Source: Albidovulum inexpectatum (GTDB lineage: Bacteria > Pseudomonadota > Alphaproteobacteria > Rhodobacterales > Rhodobacteraceae). From it: DNA of 64,000 nt. The stretch spans positions 390,587 to 454,586 of the forward strand of contig NZ_PRDS01000002.1 of assembly GCF_002927635.1 (NCBI RefSeq), written 5' to 3'. A model generated the notes under the pieces. It saw only the letters and a program-made list of their open reading frames with translations, made no database searches and was not told the origin of the DNA. How positions within the stretch are numbered: the stretch's first letter is position 1; each line of letters starts with the position of its first letter. Below, one piece after another: positions 21,150 through 30,063 of this stretch. A program made the translations under genes and the position numbers.

Positions 21150-21179
21150 TTTGCAAAACTCGTTGGCCTGATCTGCAAA
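21150..21179 (+). promoter_or_regulatory. TTTGCAAA / TCTGCAAA operator pair upstream of prpE
   Basis: TTTGCAAA at 21150-21157 and TCTGCAAA at 21172-21179 are 22 nt apart centre to centre, about two helical turns, some 100-125 nt before the prpE start. TTTGCAAA is the motif reported for ScfR-family short-chain acyl-CoA regulators such as PccR of Rhodobacter sphaeroides. A further copy is at 21100-21107 within the maeB terminator. No ScfR gene is in the window; the assignment rests on the motif and the propionate gene behind it. Confidence 0.55.
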
Positions 21180-21275
21180 ACATTGTCGCAGCAGAGGCTT
21201 CGATAACGGTAACAAGATTGCCCGAAAGGCTTCCCTCGCGTAACACCATGACGGACTCGAGGAGGAGGCAAGAAC

Positions 21276-23174
21276 ATGGGCTATGCCGAAACATATCAAC
21301 GCTGGAGATCCGATCCCGAGCGGTTCTGGATGCAGGCCGCCGAGGCAATAGACTGGGAGCGCAAACCGACGCGGGCGCTGTTCGATGAACGGTCGCCAAT
21401 CTACGAATGGTTCTCGGACGGCCTGGTGAACACGTGCTGGAACGCGGTGGACAGGCATGTCGCGGCCGGCCGCGGCGACCAGCCGGCAATCATCCATGAC
21501 AGCCCGATCACCGGAACGAAATCCGTCCTGACCTATGCGGAATTGCAGGACCGTGTCGCACGGCTCGCCGGGGCGTTGCAGGCACGCGGTGTGGAAAAGG
21601 GCGACCGGGTCGTGATCTACATGCCAATGGTGCCCGAGGCGCTGGTCGCCATGCTGGCCTGCGCGCGGATCGGGGCGATTCACTCGGTCGTCTTTGGCGG
21701 TTTCGCCGCGCATGAGCTGGCGGTGCGTATCGATGATGCGAAACCGAAGGCGATCATCGCGGCCTCGTGCGGGATCGAGCCGGGCCGTGTCGTGGAATAC
21801 AAGCCTCTGGTCGATTCCGCGATCGAACAGGCCCAGCACAAGCCCGACTTCACCATAATCCTGCAGCGCGATCAGGCCCGCGCCGACATGATACCCGGCC
21901 GCGACCTGGATTGGCACGAAGCCCAAGAGGGGATCGAACCCGCCCCGTGCATTCCGGTCGAGGGCAATCATCCCGTCTATATCCTTTACACCTCGGGTAC
22001 GACCGGAGCGCCGAAAGGCGTCGTCCGGCCCACGGCGGGCCATCTGGTCGCCCTGAACTGGACGATGCGAAACATCTATGACGTCGGCCCGGGGGACGTG
22101 TTCTGGGCGGCCTCGGATGTGGGTTGGGTCGTGGGCCACAGCTATATCTGCTATGGCCCCCTGATCGCGGGATGCACGACCATCGTCTTCGAGGGCAAGC
22201 CGGTGGGCACACCCGACGCGGGCACGTTCTGGCGCGTCATCGCCGAGCATGGCGTGCGCAGTTTCTTCACCGCCCCCACGGCCCTGCGCGCGATCAAGCG
22301 TGAAGATCCCGAAGGCAAGCTGATCGGACAATATGACCTGTCCGGCCTGCGCGCATTGTTCCTTGCGGGCGAGCGCGCGGACCCCGACACCGTTCAGTGG
22401 GCGCAACGCCATCTGAAAGTCCCGGTCATCGATCACTGGTGGCAGACCGAAACCGGCTGGGCCATAGCGGCCAACCCAATCGGGATCGAGGAACTGCCCG
22501 TGAAGATCGGCAGTCCGTCGGTTGCCATGCCGGGCTATGACGTGGAGGTGCTGGACGAAGGCGGCCACCCCGTCCCGCCGGGCACGCTGGGCGCGATTGC
22601 CGTGCGCCTGCCGCTTCCGCCGGGCACCCTGCCCACGCTGTGGAATGCCGAAGAGCGGTTCCGCAAGTCCTATCTGTCGCACTTTCCCGGCTATTACGAG
22701 ACGGGGGATGCGGGTTATATCGATGAAGATGGCTATCTCTACATCATGGCGCGCACCGATGACGTCATCAATGTCGCGGGCCACCGCCTGTCCACGGGCG
22801 CGATGGAAGAGGTTCTGGCCAGCCATCCCGACGTGGCCGAATGCGCGGTCATCGGGGTCGCCGACGATCTGAAGGGCCAGGTGCCGCTGGGCTTTCTGTG
22901 CCTGAATGCCGGATCGAACCGCAAGCCCGACGAGGTTGTCGCCGAATGCGTTCGCCTGGTGCGCGAGCAGATCGGCCCCGTGGCGGCCTTCAAGCAGGCG
23001 GTCGTGGTCGATCGCCTGCCCAAGACGCGGTCCGGCAAGATCCTGCGCGGAACCATGGCCAAGATCGCCGATGCACAGGACTTCAGGATGCCGGCCACGA
23101 TTGATGATCCCGCGATCCTCGACGAAATCCGCGAGGCCCTTGGCGCGCTTGGATACCCCAGATCAAAGCGGTGA
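21276..23174 (+). CDS. prpE: Propionyl-CoA synthetase (propionate--CoA ligase)
   Basis: The 632-residue adenylate-forming enzyme activates propionate with ATP and CoA. Motifs are YTSGTTGAPKG (ATP binding), the acetylatable lysine in KTRSGKILRG, and the PrpE-type segment VVGHSYICYGPLIAG followed by GTPDAGTFWR. Acetyl-CoA synthetase is the close alternative, but the GTPDAG pattern and length favour PrpE. An AGGAGG site precedes ATG 21276. Propionyl-CoA can reach malate through methylmalonyl-CoA and succinate, so the upstream maeB may be a metabolic partner (inference). Confidence 0.92.
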   Translation: MGYAETYQRWRSDPERFWMQAAEAIDWERKPTRALFDERSPIYEWFSDGLVNTCWNAVDRHVAAGRGDQPAIIHDSPITGTKSVLTYAELQDRVARLAGALQARGVEKGDRVVIYMPMVPEALVAMLACARIGAIHSVVFGGFAAHELAVRIDDAKPKAIIAASCGIEPGRVVEYKPLVDSAIEQAQHKPDFTIILQRDQARADMIPGRDLDWHEAQEGIEPAPCIPVEGNHPVYILYTSGTTGAPKGVVRPTAGHLVALNWTMRNIYDVGPGDVFWAASDVGWVVGHSYICYGPLIAGCTTIVFEGKPVGTPDAGTFWRVIAEHGVRSFFTAPTALRAIKREDPEGKLIGQYDLSGLRALFLAGERADPDTVQWAQRHLKVPVIDHWWQTETGWAIAANPIGIEELPVKIGSPSVAMPGYDVEVLDEGGHPVPPGTLGAIAVRLPLPPGTLPTLWNAEERFRKSYLSHFPGYYETGDAGYIDEDGYLYIMARTDDVINVAGHRLSTGAMEEVLASHPDVAECAVIGVADDLKGQVPLGFLCLNAGSNRKPDEVVAECVRLVREQIGPVAAFKQAVVVDRLPKTRSGKILRGTMAKIADAQDFRMPATIDDPAILDEIREALGALGYPRSKR

Positions 23175-23193
23175 CCGGCGATATCCGCCGATG

Positions 23194-23225
23194 GGGCCGG
23201 GCCGACGCGCCCGGCCCTTGCCTTT
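23194..23225 (+). terminator. Rho-independent terminator after prpE
   Basis: Arms GGGCCGGGC and GCCCGGCCC (9 bp, perfect) flank a 6-nt loop and are followed by TTGCCTTT. It lies 20 nt after the prpE stop and separates prpE from the lux-box promoter of the phosphorelay. Confidence 0.75.
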
Positions 23226-23254
23226 GATCGCAAACCCCATCCGAATGGGTCGAA

Positions 23255-23302
23255 ACCTGACGAATCGGACAGGTTGGCCCATCGCCCGTCGTTCTTTAAA
23301 TA
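23255..23302 (+). promoter_or_regulatory. Lux-box-like operator with adjoining -35/-10 elements
   Basis: Bases 23255-23274 read ACCTGACGAATCGGACAGGT, a 20-bp ACCTG-N10-CAGGT dyad. It agrees with the Vibrio fischeri lux box at 16 of 20 positions. TTGGCC (23274-23279) and TAAATA (23297-23302) are 17 nt apart and form a plausible promoter, putting the operator centre near -43, the classical position for LuxR-type activators that touch RNA polymerase. The transcript would start about 23307-23309, before the hybrid kinase. No luxR or luxI gene is in the window. Confidence 0.6.
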
Positions 23303-23379
23303 CAGGGCATATGCAACCATCGGGTGTATCGTGTGCCGTTTCGATTTCCAGTGTTCCGCGAACTGTCCGGGGGTTTCCC

Positions 23380-24888
23380 GTGCGGGGTGACGATCTGACC
23401 AATCAGCCGCAATCCGAAACCGATGCCCGCATGGCGCTGCTTGGTCACGATCTGCGCGCGGCAGTTTCCGACATTCTGGGCGGATTGCGCTTGATCGAGA
23501 CAGACCGTCTGGAGCCGGACATGCGATTGCAGATGGGCCGTGTGCGCAGCGCGGCCGACACGCTGGCATTGCTGCTGGAAGACGCGCTCGCAGCCCTGGT
23601 TGACCCGAACGACGCCAAAAGCGACCATGCCGAGGCGCTTCGTCTCAACACACTCTTGCGCGACATCGAGATGCGATGGTCCGGCCGGGCACAGGAAAAG
23701 GGTCTGCGCTTCGTTCTGGAACGCGATCCCGAAACCCCGGATCTGGTCGCGCTGGAGCGGATCGCGCTGGAGCGCATCCTGTCGAACCTGTTGTCCAACG
23801 CCATCAAATACACCGACGAAGGCGCCATCCGGCTGCGCGCAAGTGTCGGTCAGGACGGGGCCCTTGTGTTTTCAGTTACGGACGATGGTCCGGGCTTTGC
23901 CAAAGAGGCCCTGCAACGCCTGTTCGAGTTCGGCGGCAGACCCGAAGGCGCCGCGCGGCCGGGTCAGGGTCTGGGACTGCACATTTCCCATCGGATGGCC
24001 CAGCGCCTTGGCGGAGAAATAACTGTCGTCAACCTGCCCGACCACGGTGCATGCGTCACGCTGACCCTGCCGCGCACGGCCTGGGGGATGGCCGCCGCCG
24101 AGGATGTCCCGCCCCTTCCCGACCTGTCCGGCCTGCGAGTGCTGGTGGCCGAAGACAGCGCAACCAACCGCCTGCTGATCGAAAGGATGCTGGCGCATCT
24201 GGGCGCGGTCTCCGTTGGCGTCCGGGACGGGATCGACGCATTGGAACGTCTGGAGCGCGACGACTTCGACCTGGCGCTGATCGATATCGAAATGCCCCGC
24301 CTGAACGGGATCGAGGTCATGCGGGCGATCCGCGAGTCGCGTGGGGCCAGGCTGCCCATCGTGGCCATCACGGCCTATGTGCTGCGGGCAAATCGCGAGG
24401 CGATCTATGCCGCGGGCGCCGACGCGATCCTGGCAAAGCCATTGGGCGGGCTGGATTCATTCGGCCAGGCTCTGGCTCGGGTCGTGGGCCGTCATTCACC
24501 ACCCCCCCGGCCATCGACCACAGCGGGCGAGTCTGTCGCCTTTGACCGCGCAACCTTTGATCGGCTGATCGAGATTGCCGGGCCCGACGGGCGCCAGGAA
24601 TTGCTGGATCGTCTTGCATCGGATCTGCGCAACACCGAACGCGATCTGGTGGCGGCCCTGAAGGCCGACGACCGGGCCACGATCCGTTCCGCGACCCATG
24701 TGCTGATTGCGCTGGCCGGTGCGGTTGGCGCACGCTGCCTGCAGCATCAGGCACAGGACCTGAACCAGGCCGCGCATCGCGGCGACGGGACGATTGCCGA
24801 GCAGACCGGCAAGCGGCTGCTGGCCGATCTGGACCGCCTGATCCATTTCATCGACGACGAGCGTGCCAAAGGCGGGATGCGGACATGA
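23380..24888 (+). CDS. Hybrid histidine kinase without a sensor domain: HisKA - HATPase - receiver - HPt
   Basis: The 502-residue protein (from GTG 23380) goes straight into the dimerisation helix with His23 in LLGHDLRAA. The ATPase domain follows: N box SNLLSNAIKY (Asn140), DDGPGF (Asp168), GQGLGL at 196-201. Next is a receiver domain with ED at its start, phospho-acceptor Asp302 in IDIEMP and Lys353 in AKP, and a C-terminal HPt-like domain with His440 in ATHVLIALAG, where the usual Lys and Gly after the His are Ile and Ala. No membrane segment or PAS/GAF domain is present. ATG 23311 is an alternative start but lies almost on the predicted transcription start, whereas GTG 23380 has GGGGG 6 nt before it. 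The stop overlaps the LuxO-like gene (ATGA). Confidence 0.8.
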   Translation: MRGDDLTNQPQSETDARMALLGHDLRAAVSDILGGLRLIETDRLEPDMRLQMGRVRSAADTLALLLEDALAALVDPNDAKSDHAEALRLNTLLRDIEMRWSGRAQEKGLRFVLERDPETPDLVALERIALERILSNLLSNAIKYTDEGAIRLRASVGQDGALVFSVTDDGPGFAKEALQRLFEFGGRPEGAARPGQGLGLHISHRMAQRLGGEITVVNLPDHGACVTLTLPRTAWGMAAAEDVPPLPDLSGLRVLVAEDSATNRLLIERMLAHLGAVSVGVRDGIDALERLERDDFDLALIDIEMPRLNGIEVMRAIRESRGARLPIVAITAYVLRANREAIYAAGADAILAKPLGGLDSFGQALARVVGRHSPPPRPSTTAGESVAFDRATFDRLIEIAGPDGRQELLDRLASDLRNTERDLVAALKADDRATIRSATHVLIALAGAVGARCLQHQAQDLNQAAHRGDGTIAEQTGKRLLADLDRLIHFIDDERAKGGMRT

Positions 24889-26258
24889 CCGATGCGCCGC
24901 TTCTGCTGATCGAGGATACGCCCTCGCTGCGGCTGGTCTATCGCTCGGTCCTGCAATCGGCCGGCTACACGGTTGTCTGCGCCTCTGACGCCCAAGAGGG
25001 GATGGCGGCCTTTCGCAAGCATCGCCCGCATGTGGTTCTGCTGGACCTCGTGCTGCCCGATCGGGATGGCCTGACCCTGATGCGCGACATGCTGCGGGCC
25101 GACCCTTCGGCCAATGTCATCGTCATCACGGCAAATGGTTCGATCAACAAGGCGGTCGAGGCCATGCGTGCCGGAGCGCACGACTTCCTGGTCAAACCGT
25201 TCGACGAGTCACGCCTGCTCTCGGCGGTCGAGAATGTCTCCCGCGCCGCACGACCCGAACCCGCAGGAGCATCGCGATCGGACGCGCCGCCGGGAGAATT
25301 CATCGGCACTTCGCCGGCCATGCAGCAGGTCTATGGCCGCATCCGTTCCGTTGCCCGATCCATGGCAACGGTCTTCATCACCGGCGAAAGCGGGACGGGA
25401 AAGGAACTTTGCGCCCAGGCGATCCACGCGCTCTCCAGCCGCTCCAGCGGGCCCTTCGTGCCGCTCAATTGCGGGGCGATCCCGGCCGAGCTGATGGAGT
25501 CCGAAGTGTTCGGTCACGTCAAGGGCTCGTTCACCGGGGCGATCACCGACAAGCAGGGGGCCGCCGCCGCGGCCGATGGCGGCACGCTGTTTCTGGACGA
25601 AATCTGCGAACTGGATCTGAACCTGCAGACGAAGCTTCTGCGTTTCCTTCAGACCTCGATGATCCAGCCGGTCGGCGCAACGCAGGCGCGCAAGGTGAAT
25701 GTGCGCATCATCTGCGCCACCAATCGCAACCCGATGGAAGAGGTGCGGCGCGGCCGTTTTCGCGAAGATCTCTATTACCGTCTTCATGTCGTACCGATCC
25801 ACATGCCCCCGCTGCGAGATCGCGGCCGGGACGTCGTCGCGATCGCCGAGGCTGCCCTGAGGGACTTCGCGCGCGAGGAACGGCGGGGCTTCATGCGCCT
25901 GCATCCCGACGTGGCAAACCTGTTTCAGCGGCTGCGCTGGCCCGGGAATGTGCGCCAGCTGCTGAACGTGATCCGCCATGTCGTCGTTCTGAATGACGGG
26001 CTGGAGGTCACGCCCGAGATGCTGCCCATCGAATTGCATCACGAGGCCGAGCCCGGAGCATATGCCGCCGACGAAACCGGCCCTTCGATGACGCTTGACG
26101 GGCTGATCGGAAAGACCCTGGCCGAAATCGAACGCATGGTGATCGAGGAAACGATCGAACGCCATGGCGGGTCGGTGCCCAAGGCGGCGCGGGTATTGGA
26201 TGTCTCGCCTTCAACCCTGTACCGCAAGATCGAGGCGTGGAAGCGCGACGAACGCTAG
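24885..26258 (+). CDS. LuxO-like sigma-54-type response regulator (receiver - AAA+ - Fis HTH)
   Basis: This 457-residue NtrC-family protein has a receiver domain (Asp54 in LLDLVLPDRDG, Lys104 in LVKPF), Walker A GESGTGKE at 167-174, the sigma-54 contact loop as GSFTGA (214-219), Walker B GGTLFLDEI at 232-240, and a Fis-type HTH ending VSPSTLYRKIEAW. By eye it follows Vibrio LuxO closely (ADGGTLFLDE-C-E, LQTKLLRF-QT, VSPST-YRK). LuxO, when phosphorylated, activates sRNA genes with sigma-54. Here it overlaps the sensor-less hybrid kinase by 4 nt, so the pair should form a complete His-Asp-His-Asp relay. Target promoters are not identifiable within the window. Confidence 0.88.
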   Translation: MTDAPLLLIEDTPSLRLVYRSVLQSAGYTVVCASDAQEGMAAFRKHRPHVVLLDLVLPDRDGLTLMRDMLRADPSANVIVITANGSINKAVEAMRAGAHDFLVKPFDESRLLSAVENVSRAARPEPAGASRSDAPPGEFIGTSPAMQQVYGRIRSVARSMATVFITGESGTGKELCAQAIHALSSRSSGPFVPLNCGAIPAELMESEVFGHVKGSFTGAITDKQGAAAAADGGTLFLDEICELDLNLQTKLLRFLQTSMIQPVGATQARKVNVRIICATNRNPMEEVRRGRFREDLYYRLHVVPIHMPPLRDRGRDVVAIAEAALRDFAREERRGFMRLHPDVANLFQRLRWPGNVRQLLNVIRHVVVLNDGLEVTPEMLPIELHHEAEPGAYAADETGPSMTLDGLIGKTLAEIERMVIEETIERHGGSVPKAARVLDVSPSTLYRKIEAWKRDER

Positions 26259-26262
26259 GCGC

Positions 26263-27030
26263 CTACAGGAACTGCTCGCGGATCAGCCTTTCTTCCAGGC
26301 CGTGCCCGGGGTCGAACAGGATCCGGTGGCGGATCGACGGTTCGGAATGGACATCCACCGACACCACGTCGCGCACCGAGCGGCCATCGGCATCGGCCAT
26401 GACCGGGCGCTTCTCGGGTTCGAGAACATCGAAACGGACATGGGCCGTCTTGGGAAGAAGCGCCCCGCGCCAGCGTCTGGGCCGAAAGGCGGCCATCGCC
26501 GTCAGCGCAAGGATATCGGCCCCGATGGGCAGGATGGGACCATGGGCCGAGTAATTGTAGGCCGTGGACCCGGCGGGCGTACAGACCAGCGCGCCATCGC
26601 AGACCAGCTCCTCCATCCGCACCTTGCCGTCCACGCTGATGCGCAGCTTGGCCGCCTGCGGTCCCGCGCGCAACAGGGAAACCTCGTTGATGGCCAGCGC
26701 CTCATGCACGTCGCCATTGCGATCGACGGCACACATTGCAAGGGGGTTGATGACGGCTTCCTCGGCCCGGGCTAGCCGTTGCGGCAGATCCTTTTCGGAA
26801 TATTCGTTCATCAGGAAACCGATCGTGCCGCAATTCATGCCATAGACCGGCAGGTCCATCGACTGTGTCCCGTGCAGCGTCTGCAGCATGAACCCGTCGC
26901 CGCCCAGCGCCACGATGACATCCGCCTGATCCAGAGGCGCCGATCCGTATCGACTGGTCAACCGCTTCAGCGCCCGCTGCGCGGGTTCGGTCTCGCTTGC
27001 AAGAAATGCTATCTTGAGTGGTTCTGCCAC
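26263..27030 (-). CDS. nadK: NAD kinase
   Basis: The 255-residue enzyme phosphorylates NAD to NADP. The GGDG motif is in [15 protein letters not shown], and the second diagnostic stretch is [19 protein letters not shown] 27030 gives the family-like start ([11 protein letters not shown]); ATG 27057 would add nine residues and has a weaker ribosome site, so it remains possible. The gene is convergent with the LuxO-like gene (4-nt gap) and divergent from glyA. Confidence 0.92.
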   Translation of the reverse strand: MAEPLKIAFLASETEPAQRALKRLTSRYGSAPLDQADVIVALGGDGFMLQTLHGTQSMDLPVYGMNCGTIGFLMNEYSEKDLPQRLARAEEAVINPLAMCAVDRNGDVHEALAINEVSLLRAGPQAAKLRISVDGKVRMEELVCDGALVCTPAGSTAYNYSAHGPILPIGADILALTAMAAFRPRRWRGALLPKTAHVRFDVLEPEKRPVMADADGRSVRDVVSVDVHSEPSIRHRILFDPGHGLEERLIREQFL

Positions 27031-27196
27031 GCCCTGCCCCCGTTTGTCACTTGGCATTGATCCACGGCTCCGCCCGCATTGACAAGCCCCCGCCACACAG
27101 GACGACACGACACCGGGCCGGGCAAAAGTTTCCGATAGTGAACGCCGCTTCGTTGCCATGCGACGACTGGTCGGATTCCGTCCTTCCTGCCTGCCA

Positions 27197-27210
27197 TGTA
27201 GTCCGCTACA
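27197..27210. promoter_or_regulatory. Small inverted repeat TGTAG-TCCG-CTACA before glyA
   Basis: Perfect 5-bp arms sit 31-45 nt upstream of the glyA start, in the 211-nt gap shared with nadK. It could be an operator or part of the 5' leader. I see no glycine-riboswitch-like structure in this gap and nothing else that stands out. Confidence 0.25.
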
Positions 27211-27241
27211 ACGCAGCCAACCGAAGCCTGAGGAGTGATCC

Positions 27242-28537
27242 ATGAACGCCCCGCAACGCGATACCGGATTTTTCGACCAGCCCCTGTCCTCGCGCGATCC
27301 CGAATTGTGGGCCTCGATTCAGGGCGAACTGGGCCGTCAGCGCGAAGAGATCGAACTGATCGCGTCCGAGAACATCGTCAGCCGCGCCGTGATGGAGGCT
27401 CAGGGTTCTGTCCTGACGAACAAATACGCCGAAGGCTATCCCGGGCGGCGCTATTATGGCGGCTGTCAGTTCGTCGACATCGCCGAGGAACTGGCGATCG
27501 AGCGCGCCAAGCAACTGTTCGGCTGCAAGTTCGCCAATGTTCAGCCGCATTCGGGCAGCCAGGCCAACCAGGGCGTGTTTACCGCGCTGTTGAAACCCGG
27601 GGACACCATCCTCGGCATGAGCCTCGACGCAGGCGGTCACCTGACACATGGAGCCAAGCCCAATCAGTCCGGCAAATGGTTCAACGCAATCCAGTACGGC
27701 GTTCGCAAGCAGGACAGTCAGCTTGACTACGATCAGGTCCGGGCGCTGGCGCAGGAACACAGGCCGAAGCTGATCATCGCGGGCGGCTCGGCCATTCCGC
27801 GGCAGATCGACTTTGCACGGTTCCGCGAGATCGCGGACGAGATCGGCGCGTGGCTGATGGTGGACATGGCCCATTTCGCGGGCCTCGTCGCGGGTGGCGT
27901 CCACCCATCGCCCTTCCCACATGCCGATGTCGTGACCACGACCACGCACAAGACCCTGCGCGGGCCCCGCGGCGGCATGATCCTGACGAACAACGAAGAG
28001 ATCGCCAAGAAGGTCAACTCGGCCATTTTCCCCGGCATCCAGGGCGGGCCGCTGATGCATGTCATCGCCGCCAAGGCCGTCGCCTTTGGTGAAGCATTGC
28101 GGCCGGAGTTCAAGACCTATGCAGCACAGGTCGTGCGCAACGCCCAGGCCCTGGCGGACGAGCTGATGAAGGGCGGGCTGGACATCGTGACCGGCGGCAC
28201 GGACACCCATGTGATGCTGGTCGATCTGCGGCCGAAAAAGGTCAAGGGTAACGACACCGAAAAGGCCCTGGGTCGCGCCCATATCACCTGCAACAAGAAC
28301 GGCATCCCGTTCGACCCCGAAAAACCGACCGTGACTTCGGGCATTCGTCTGGGCACCCCCGCCGGCACGACCCGTGGCTTTGGCGAGGAAGAATTCCGCC
28401 AGATCGCCCGAATGATCATCGAGGTAGTCGATGGCCTTGCGGCGAATGGGGCCGAGGGCAACGCCGAGGTCGAGGCCAAGGTGCGCGCCGAAGTCGCCGC
28501 GCTCTGCGCGCGCTTCCCGCTCTATCCCGACCTGTGA
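27242..28537 (+). CDS. glyA: Serine hydroxymethyltransferase
   Basis: This PLP enzyme (431 aa) interconverts serine and glycine with tetrahydrofolate, supplying one-carbon units. The PLP lysine is in [13 protein letters not shown], and the N-terminal [11 protein letters not shown] and [14 protein letters not shown] stretches are family hallmarks. A GAGGAG ribosome site lies 6 nt before ATG 27242. Length and start agree with bacterial SHMTs. It appears to be a single-gene unit with a weak hairpin after it. Confidence 0.97.
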   Translation: MNAPQRDTGFFDQPLSSRDPELWASIQGELGRQREEIELIASENIVSRAVMEAQGSVLTNKYAEGYPGRRYYGGCQFVDIAEELAIERAKQLFGCKFANVQPHSGSQANQGVFTALLKPGDTILGMSLDAGGHLTHGAKPNQSGKWFNAIQYGVRKQDSQLDYDQVRALAQEHRPKLIIAGGSAIPRQIDFARFREIADEIGAWLMVDMAHFAGLVAGGVHPSPFPHADVVTTTTHKTLRGPRGGMILTNNEEIAKKVNSAIFPGIQGGPLMHVIAAKAVAFGEALRPEFKTYAAQVVRNAQALADELMKGGLDIVTGGTDTHVMLVDLRPKKVKGNDTEKALGRAHITCNKNGIPFDPEKPTVTSGIRLGTPAGTTRGFGEEEFRQIARMIIEVVDGLAANGAEGNAEVEAKVRAEVAALCARFPLYPDL

Positions 28538-28556
28538 ATCTCAATCATCATGGACT

Positions 28557-28587
28557 GCGGCCTCTGCATACCGGCGGGGGCCGCTTT
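28557..28587 (+). terminator. Possible terminator after glyA
   Basis: GCGGCC (28557-28562) and GGCCGC (28579-28584) can pair across a long 16-nt loop, followed by TTTCC. The stem is short, so this is a weak call. Confidence 0.35.
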
Positions 28588-28600
28588 CCATTTCCGGCGG

Positions 28601-28972
28601 TCACTGCGGCCCACGCCATGCCAACCAGGCAATGACCAGCACCAGCACCCCGAACACGGCTCGGCCCATCGCCGAAAGCGCGTCGAGGACGATAGCCCGC
28701 CGGCGCTCTCGGGCCCCCAACGGGCGCAGGTAACGCATGCAGGTCCGATAGGCGCGATCGGTCCGGTTTCGGTCGACCATCAGGCGCAACCGCGGATGCC
28801 GGTCCATGGCGGCGGCTTGGATCAATTCATCGGCCGCACGGCGGATACGGGCCGGCAACTTGCGTCTTGCGCGCGCCACGGCTGCATCCGGACTGCCCGC
28901 CTTGACGCCCAGCCGGGCCGCAATCAGGCGCGCCACCTCCTCTGCCTGCCGTTCGACCGAACCTTGCATCAT
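28601..28972 (-). CDS. Conserved small basic protein with C-terminal membrane helix
   Basis: I do not recognise a named family. The 123-residue product is rich in Arg and Ala (RARRKLPARIRRAADELIQ in the middle) and ends in one hydrophobic helix (about 98-117), so it may be tail-anchored with a basic cytoplasmic part. GGGAGGG lies just before ATG 28972; ATG 28969 is equally possible. It is convergent with glyA and divergent from the esterase gene, 76 nt away. Confidence 0.6.
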   Translation of the reverse strand: MMQGSVERQAEEVARLIAARLGVKAGSPDAAVARARRKLPARIRRAADELIQAAAMDRHPRLRLMVDRNRTDRAYRTCMRYLRPLGARERRRAIVLDALSAMGRAVFGVLVLVIAWLAWRGPQ

Positions 28973-29048
28973 GTGACCCTCCCCTCTCGACTTAGCGCAT
29001 GAACATGGGCACTGGAAGTGGCCGCGGCACTGCGTTAGGTCTGAGGCC

Positions 29049-29822
29049 ATGTTGAACTTCGACGAATACGGGGCGACGAACCCGGGCACGCCGATCATGA
29101 TCGTGCACGGCCTGTTCGGCTCGGCGCGCAACTGGGGCGCGATCGCGCGCCGCCTTGCCAGCGATCATCGCGTGATCGTTCCCGACATGCGCAATCACGG
29201 GCGCAGCTTCCATGCCGACACGCATCGATACGAAGACCTCGCGGCCGATCTGGCCGAGCTGATCGAGCATGTCGGCGTGCCGGTCGACCTGGTGGGGCAC
29301 TCGATGGGTGGCAAGGCCGCGATGCAGCTTGTCCTGACACGACCGGACCTGCTTCGCCGCCTGGTCGTCGCGGACATTGCGCCGGTCGGCTACGGGCACA
29401 GCCAGTCGCACCTGATCCGGGCCATGCGCAATCTTGACCTGAATGGCCTGACCCTGCGCAGTGAGGCCGACAAGCGACTCGCTGCCGATATCGAAAGCCC
29501 GCAGGTACGGGCCTTTCTTCTTCAATCTCTGGACCTGAAGTCAGACCCGCCGCGATGGCTGTTGAACCTCGACGTGCTGGACCGCGAAATGCAGCACATC
29601 ACCGGATGGCCGGGCACGCAGGGCCGGTTCGAAAAACCAACGCTGTTCCTTGCCGGCGCAAATTCGGACTACGTCTTGCCGCAGCATCGTGACACGATCA
29701 AAGACCTGTTCCCGCATGCCGTGATTGCACGGATTGCCGATGCGGGCCATTGGCTGCACGCCGAAAAGCCGCGCGAATTCGAAGACGCGGTCCGGACCTT
29801 CCTGTCTACGGCTTCAGTCTGA
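29049..29822 (+). CDS. Alpha/beta-hydrolase, YbfF/ABHD11-like esterase
   Basis: The 257-residue protein has an oxyanion region HGLFGSARNW (20-29), the nucleophile elbow GHSMGG with Ser85, a probable acid Asp207 in NSDYV, and His234 in AGHWLHAEKP. NHGRSFHAD near residue 49 is typical of YbfF-type acyl esterases. The natural substrate is unknown for most members; short acyl esters or acyl-CoA are reported for relatives. Its 3' end overlaps the convergent small membrane gene by 9 nt. Confidence 0.85.
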   Translation: MLNFDEYGATNPGTPIMIVHGLFGSARNWGAIARRLASDHRVIVPDMRNHGRSFHADTHRYEDLAADLAELIEHVGVPVDLVGHSMGGKAAMQLVLTRPDLLRRLVVADIAPVGYGHSQSHLIRAMRNLDLNGLTLRSEADKRLAADIESPQVRAFLLQSLDLKSDPPRWLLNLDVLDREMQHITGWPGTQGRFEKPTLFLAGANSDYVLPQHRDTIKDLFPHAVIARIADAGHWLHAEKPREFEDAVRTFLSTASV

Positions 29823-29996
29823 TTCCAGTCGGCGCGCCACGACCCACGCAACTGGAACCGCCAGCAGGGCGCCAATCGCTGCGGCAACGATGATTGACCA
29901 CATGTCAACCATCCCGACGGTCAGAACCGCGATGATACCCGCCCCGGCGAGAGTGACGCCGGCAAGCGTATAGATGATGAAAAACAGGCGCAGCAT
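29814..29996 (-). CDS. Small two-helix membrane protein (often misnamed CTP synthetase)
   Basis: A 60-residue protein made of two hydrophobic helices (about 3-28 and 33-53) ending in the basic tail ARRLESD. Similar tiny proteins in Rhodobacteraceae are frequently labelled CTP synthetase, but nothing here resembles PyrG, which exceeds 500 residues; the label should not be carried over. GGAGG lies 7 nt before ATG 29996, supporting real translation. Function is unknown. Confidence 0.65.
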   Translation of the reverse strand: MLRLFFIIYTLAGVTLAGAGIIAVLTVGMVDMWSIIVAAAIGALLAVPVAWVVARRLESD

Positions 29997-30063
29997 TCGT
30001 CAGCCTCCAACGTCTTGACGCCTGCACCTTAACAGCGTGAATCCGTGCCGGATTTGACCCTGG

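Noticed and set aside
27031..27241. A glycine riboswitch before glyA
   Set aside because: No paired glycine-aptamer-like helices were visible; only a small 5-bp dyad.
29814..29996. The name CTP synthetase for the 60-residue membrane protein
   Set aside because: The protein is two membrane helices with no glutaminase or synthase domain; the label is a propagated misannotation.
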